Shown: positions 6,555 through 11,020 of the stretch, in pieces | Numbering within the stretch: position 1 is the stretch's first letter | Layout of the letters: each line of letters begins with the position of its first letter | Source: Larix sibirica | Lineage: Eukaryota > Streptophyta > Pinopsida > Pinales > Pinaceae | Length of the DNA: 11,020 nucleotides | Direction of reading: 5' to 3' | Assembly (NCBI GenBank): GCA_004151065.3 | Contig: NWUY0303894821.1 | Coordinates: 1 to 11,020 of the forward strand | Notes under the pieces: model-generated | Told to the model about the DNA's origin: nothing | Database searches by the model: none | The model's input: only the letters and a program-made list of their open reading frames with translations | Translations under genes and position numbers: made by a program

Positions 6555-8990
6555 TTATTGTAGGGATAATAGAATCAAGCTGATGATTATGATCTTCGAT
6601 CCCTTGGGTGATAGCATTGTTTCAGTCACAGTGTGCCAAAAATTATCCTCTTCTTTTTCTGAAACAGGGCTTAGAGTAGAGGAAAATGGAACCTCAGCCC
6701 TATCCAATTAGTTGTATGCATTTTGAGGCAATCAAGGTACATATGTAAGCATTCCATTGCTATATCAAACTTCCTATATGTGAAAGGTTTTTTTTTCTTT
6801 AGTTGAAGGTCAATATCTCGATCCCTTCTTCTTAAGTACAACAAAAATTTTAATGTGTGGAGAGGTATCCAATCCCTACATGCATTAACAGTTGTATTTT
6901 GTGCTCCTTCCAATAAAATGATAAATTCTCAATCTTCCATGACTCTACCCCTTTCTGGAAACAACTTTTCTGGTGCAGGAAAACCCCTTACCCACATAAC
7001 ATCCTCCCACTCAATAAACTCCGAAAAGGATGCAGAGCTATTTCATTTCAATTGATTCCTCACGAAAGATATGAAATATTGAAGTTGTACATCTCCAACG
7101 TATGGATTAGGGTCCCAATCATCGTAATCCACCATATCTAGGTTATGCAGATATAGCTCGCATAATAGATCTTGTTCCTCATCATTTCCTCTAAAGAAGG
7201 TTTGTATGCATTGATCCTATGTTTCAATCTGGTCTATTATTGTGATTCGTAAGGATATCAATTGTTCCTTCAGAAACACAAAGTATAGATTGGAAGGGGG
7301 GCGAATATTTATCATGGCACGAGCTTGATAGATTAAGTATTGCTTTTCATACTATTACTTTTCAATTTCCATACTAATCCTCCTTGTTTCCATAGCATAA
7401 TATTGATCTCTTAACCTCTTTGTCCCCGTGTCTTGCACCTTCCACTCTTGTCTGTCCAAAGCATTCATAAGTTCCTCTTCCAATGTTCTTTCATTTTCTT
7501 TTAGTCTGGATACATCACCTTCCAAATTTTGGATCTGACTAGATCCTTAACCTACTTCCTCAGCTTCTCATATCCACTTCCTCTTCTTTTGAGGATTCCT
7601 CAACCTATTTGATTTCTTTTTCTAAACCATTGGGTCCATCCCTATCGTCTGACAGAATAGGATTTGTTGTGTCACTCCACCCCCTTCCATATCCACTACA
7701 TTTATCGAATATGGGCCAACCCTCCAGATTCTTTGATTTTTGTGATTCTGCTCAGAGGGTTGTTAATTCATTTGATTGGTCCTGATATGCAAGTTTCAAC
7801 TTTCGATAATCCCCTCTCATCCTCATGTAGGATTTCCTATAATTTGTTATTAGTAGGGGATGGAATTTCCTTATGATCATACTGTTCTTCTTCTTCTGTT
7901 GGACTTTCTGTGCTAGTCCTAGACCCCCAATCTCTACAGCTAATAAATCCAAATCCTCCTATTGTTCTAACTATGGTGATTGTTGATATTTAGTTGATAA
8001 TTCTAGTTCCTCAGTCTCTATTGGTTCACAACGGTCTTCAACACTCGATCCCAACTCTGCTCTTTCACTTCCTTTGGTCTCCACCTATTCTATAGGTCCT
8101 TCAATTTCTTCAACTTCAAAACCCTTGTCCTTTGTTGTCATTGTTTCCTGAGTTTCAGGGTCTGTGCAAATGGTGGCCCTTGACAGAGTGTTGGGTCGAC
8201 TAGATGGTTTGGCAGGGATCTCTCTCCATGAGGTCCTCTTCCTTAATCTTAGGATTGTTGTATTTGTTTGAGATGCACCCTGTAATGGTTCTACCACCCA
8301 TTCAGGAACAAAGACTCTTTGTAATTCAGGTGGTATAGGGTATTTTATGAAGAGATCCCATGTTTGATTAACTTCTCACGGGGTATCTTCAAATAGTAGC
8401 CTAATTAATCCATGGTGGGATAAACTAGTCTAAGGATTCTTTCTTTCCTTCACTATTTGGCTCATTAGTTCTAGGGATTTCCATAAGAAGTAGGGAATAT
8501 TAATGTACTTTTGATGTATGAGATGTTCAACAGTTTAAAATGATAGCCAAATAATAAGTTAACTCTACCTTCATAAGTGACAAATTTAAGGGTGCAAAAC
8601 ACTGCCTCATCCTACAATGATGGAAGGGAGCTTCTTTGGGTTCCTTTATCAGTCCCCTGTACCTTTTCTCATGGCTCTAAGAATTCCTCTTTAAGCGGAT
8701 TTATTAATATTCTACATTCAAACAATATTTCCCCCACCTAAGGCAGACTTGTAATCCTTGCAATAACATCTTCATTCACCTGATTTTTAGACCCCGTGTT
8801 TCCGCAATCGACTATGTATATGACTTAGCGAACTCCATTGCCACCTCTTTGTCACTTCTCTGAATATTTTTGAAATAATTCATCCATCTTGCTCTTTTAA
8901 AACTCCTTTCAATTCCTTATTTTTGCAAATCAAGTCCACATTTTCAGGTTCACTACGAGCTGGGAATCCCATCGTGCTAGTAGGATACAT
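6555..8990 (-). pseudogene. Unknown long reading frame with coiled coil, retrotransposon-associated, decayed
   Basis: A coherent coding trace of about 770 codons (to the TAA at 6671) or about 810 (to the TAA at 6555, after a further frameshift). The likely start is the ATG at 8990, with a second in frame at 8972. N-terminal part: RARWMNYFKNIQRSDKEVAM, ITSLP and VGEILFECRILINPLKEEF. Domain core near residues 137-202: FVTYEGRVNLLFGYHFK, YINIPYFLWKSLELM and SLSHHGLIRLLFED, then YPIPPELQRVFVPEWVVEPL. A Ser/Thr/Glu-rich charged linker follows (about 245-330). A coiled coil lies near 480-560 (NLEGDVSRLKENERTLEEEL and onward). C-terminal part: LYLHNLDMVDYDDWDPNPYV, WIPLHTLKFLLYLRRRDR and FDIAMECLHMYLDCLKM. 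Five frame changes (near 8900, 8795, 8535, 7570, 6665) and 17 in-frame stops (10 TAG, 5 TGA, 2 TAA) break it. There is no signal peptide or clear membrane segment. It resembles uncharacterised plant proteins I recall near retroelements; its function is unknown. Confidence 0.75.
7310..7550 (-). other. Predicted coiled-coil segment of the unknown frame
   Basis: The translation of this part is rich in Glu, Lys, Arg and Gln with Leu, Ile or Met recurring at about every third to fourth residue: NLEGDVSRLKENERTLEEEL, then KRLRDQYYAMETRRISMEI. It is a likely homo- or hetero-oligomerisation segment. TAA and TAG codons (7357, 7354) interrupt its end, at positions where Gln would suit the pattern. Confidence 0.6.
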
Positions 8991-9094
8991 GACTCGATTG
9001 GTGAACTATTTGGGATTTTACAATACTACGAATATTTTGAACAAAGGCCGAAAATTTTGGAATAATAAAAGGAAAATATGGTGGCGTAGTCGGG

Positions 9095-9102
9095 CTTATA
9101 TA
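9095..9102 (-). promoter_or_regulatory. TATA box upstream of the unknown frame
   Basis: The minus strand reads CTTCCATATATAAGCCCGAC. TATATAAG is a strong plant TATA element with typical flanks, in a locally GC-richer setting (GGCCACGCC just upstream). Transcription would begin near 9070, giving a leader of about 80 nt before the ATG at 8990. It may be the promoter of a long LTR or of the reading frame alone. No CAAT-type element was placed with confidence. Confidence 0.55.
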
Positions 9103-9366
9103 TGGAAGAGGAAGGCGTGGCCATTTTCAATCATAATTTCCTAGCAGGGTATATAATGGTGTCTATGGGTTTTGTAGACACTTTAATGATGACAATTTTT
9201 AGTTCATGTGGAAGTTATGTGTCAGTTTTAGCTATTAGCTGCTAAATTGGCAATTCCTACTAGATTTAACGTGCTTTACCACCCCCCCAACCAACTCTTG
9301 GACATGTCCTATGGTCAGTGGGTAGCATGTAGGATTTAAGCATGGTAATTAGTGATCGATCCTTCA
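9103..9366 (-). other. Possible U3 region upstream of the TATA box
   Basis: No coding frame is seen. On the minus strand this stretch runs from TGAAGGATCGATCAC at 9366 to the TATA box. It contains a second TATA-like string (TATATA near 9150, readable on both strands), a short inverted repeat around GTCTA/TAGAC (9162-9181), and a C-rich tract at 9282-9292. Whether it is U3 depends on the long-LTR hypothesis. Confidence 0.3.
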
Positions 9367-11020
9367 TATATTTTCTAATCATTATATTTCGGGTGGACTA
9401 CGTACATGACATACCTATGGTAAATGTGCGATGATGGTGAGTTGTGTCATGGGCATGATGAGTCCCAATTCTGATAGGTAAAAGACATATCCAAAGCTTA
9501 ACTATGTGATCTAAGAAGTATTATTTCAAAAAATTGGTTAAACATTTCGAGGTTGATTATGTATTTATGGATAGAATGATGATGATAGAATTGTTTATCC
9601 TTTCGTTTGCTTGATTTACTTTAACTTTGGTTAAAGAGCAGTCTAATGCATGTATTAGCATGTAATTGTGGATTGTAGAGAATCAAGTCAAGAGTTAAAT
9701 TCAAGTTCCATTGTTTCCCTATTTTGAGGATCGATTTATGAACCATTGTTGCATGATTACTACCACAGTTCTAGTGATGACAAAGCCACAATTGACTTCT
9801 ACTACTTAGGGTTAACTAGTACCAATAGTTTTGAGATTAATGAAAGAATGTACAACCGATAAAAGGGGCAATTACACTATTCACCAAGACATTTCGAGAT
9901 CCTAATCAATTGCTAGTTATATCCAACACTTCAAGAATGAAATCTTAGTTGTGATCGAGTTTAGACTTAGTTTAATTTCTGCATTTTTTTTTTTATATAC
10001 TTTCTGTAATAAATAGACCTTTGTGCTCTAAGATGAGGGTTCATCTCTCAAGTATTTTTTAACCATTAGATACAATGCTTTTGTTACAGGTTTATCTTAT
10101 TTACACATTTTTGAAATATGAAGACTTAATCAGTTTAATGATAGTTCTTTATTTCCTGCATTCCATGTGTGCCTAAGTTTCTTCCTTTCATGTGTTGGTT
10201 TGGGGAAGGTCTCCCTCATTGCAATCACATGAGTTCCTAATTCATTAAATTAATTTTGGTAATTCATGTTCATGCTCAGTTATAATTCAATTGTTTTATT
10301 CATCCACAAATTATGTTTCATATTATGTGGCATGGATCAGTTTATGCTATAGTGCCATTTGAATACATTGTTGCAGTTTCCTGTAGAATTGTTTTCCTGC
10401 AAAATAAATTAAATTCGTAGATTACACATGCATCCTTAATATTCAATTCTGCAAGTTACAGTAGCTAGATCAATTTGCATGCTTTCTTAGATATTCCTTC
10501 TTAGATTCAACTTAGTTTTTCTTTGCTGCTTGCATAGATTCTTTACATCCAAATTAAGTTTACAATACTTTCATAGATTTACTTCTTCAAATTGTAGTAG
10601 TTTAAATTATTCCATAGATTTACTTCTTCATATTATAGTAATTTACATGCTTTTATAGAATTATGTTTCCAGATTGCAATAGTTGATTTAAAAATATTTC
10701 ATAGATTTAATTTAGAAATGTTGATGTTTCCCATAATTGATTTTTGTTTCCAATTTAGGTAGTTATGTTCCTTTCTTTTTATTTAAAGAGTTTTATAATT
10801 CATTCCATAAGTAGTCATTTCAGTTAGCAATATCCTCCTATTTCATTTAGGATTTAATTTAGGCATGTCATGATCATGTTAAACCTCCATTTTTAATTAG
10901 AAAATCATTCCACTCCCACTATAGAATAGATACTTTTGATATGTGCACATATAGTTCCAACACCTCTTAAGTTTGTACGATCCTAAATTGACAAAATAAA
11001 GTAGGAATTTTGTTTTGTTG
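9367..11020. other. AT-rich region without recognisable genes
   Basis: Scanning both strands, I find no frame with family resemblance, no primer binding site and no terminal repeat that would define an element. Composition is strongly AT, with T runs (around 9984-9995) and many TTTAATT and TTCAT strings. Its only clear structure is the degenerate ~41-bp repeat at 10525-10735. It may be flanking intergenic DNA or the LTR of another, older element. Confidence 0.6.
10525..10735 (+). repeat. Degenerate tandem repeat, period about 41 bp, five units
   Basis: CATAGATT or TATAGAATT anchors recur at 10533, 10572, 10613, 10654 and 10700, spacings 39, 41, 41 and 46. Units 2 and 3 are the most alike: both read CATAGATTTACTTCTTCA, then a TTGTAGTAG or TTATAGTAA block and a TTTAAAT or TTTACAT end. 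Units 4 and 5 have diverged further. The array is AT-rich and non-coding. Confidence 0.75.

Larger units (their letters stand above)
5414..9366 (-). repeat. Candidate very long Gypsy LTR (about 3.95 kb) with an internal reading frame
   Basis: If the LTR began at 9366, its two ends would form the inverted repeat TGAAGG/CCTTCA. It would contain, in transcription order, about 260 bp of U3, a TATA box at 9102, the unknown reading frame from 8990, an AATAAA at 5541, and the LTR end next to the primer site. The order and spacing fit, but CCTTCA also occurs at least three other times between 7270 and 8570, so the left-right match alone is weak. The test is whether the element's other LTR carries the same frame. 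Confidence 0.3.

Noticed and set aside
6640-6665. Purine-rich run on the minus strand considered as the polypurine tract of a 3' LTR
   Set aside because: No TG-start LTR follows it, and the same bases translate plausibly (SEKEEDNFWHTVTE) as the end of the unknown frame.
7664-7876. Open frame of 70 codons on the plus strand
   Set aside because: Antisense to the unknown coiled-coil frame, which has the more consistent protein-like composition.
8923-9144. Open frame of 73 codons on the plus strand
   Set aside because: It spans the TATA box and leader of the minus-strand frame and has no family resemblance.
9984-9995. T run considered as a terminator or retroposon tail
   Set aside because: No coding or SINE-like body lies next to it. 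Homopolymer runs are common in this AT-rich stretch.
1-11020. CRISPR arrays, tRNA or rRNA genes, bacterial operons
   Set aside because: No regularly spaced identical repeats, no cloverleaf with A and B boxes, and no bacterial gene organisation were seen. The repeats present are degenerate and plant-like.

Overview
The window looks like plant nuclear DNA, probably from a large, repeat-rich seed-plant genome; a gymnosperm is possible but not proven. No intact host gene, tRNA, rRNA or CRISPR array is visible. About 9 kb is decayed LTR-retrotransposon sequence in a nested arrangement, and the rest is AT-rich DNA without recognisable genes. None of the apparent open frames looks like a functional modern gene. 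They are fragments of older reading frames broken by stops (mostly TAG) and single-base frameshifts.

1-2555, plus strand: a shortened Ty1/Copia element. It consists of the last 123 bp of the 5' LTR, a degenerate initiator-tRNA-Met-type primer binding site, a broken gag (315-1187), about 690 bp of non-coding filler with a ~135-bp tandem duplication, the C-terminal end of pol (1875-2066) and a complete 495-bp 3' LTR (2061-2555) with perfect TGTTGAT/ATCAACA ends. Protease, integrase and reverse transcriptase are missing.

2556-5413, minus strand: the 5' half of a Ty3/Gypsy element of Athila-like type, into whose gag-protease region the Copia element jumped. Reading leftwards there is a tRNA-Asp-type primer binding site (5410-5393), gag (from 5157) with a retrotransposon gag core, eroded zinc knuckles and a Pro/Gln-rich tail, and then a protease region cut by the Copia LTR at 2555/2556. 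The rest of its pol should lie left of the window.

5414-9366, minus strand: the 5' LTR of the Gypsy element must end at 5414, three bases from the primer site. Upstream of it on the same strand lies a broken coding region of roughly 770-810 codons (8990 to about 6555-6671). Its product is not a standard retrotransposon enzyme: it has a conserved-looking N-terminal domain, a charged linker, a coiled coil and a C-terminal domain. A TATA box lies about 105 bp before its first ATG, and a polyadenylation-type AATAAA lies beyond its end. Either the frame sits inside a very long LTR (perhaps 5414-9366), or it is the 3' env-position frame of a second element placed in tandem. This is the most interesting part of the window.

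9367-11020: AT-rich, no coding signal, with a degenerate ~41-bp tandem repeat near 10.53-10.73 kb.

Inferred history: the Gypsy element inserted first and the Copia element later landed in it. Both then decayed, largely by C-to-T changes of the kind expected from CHG and CG methylation.
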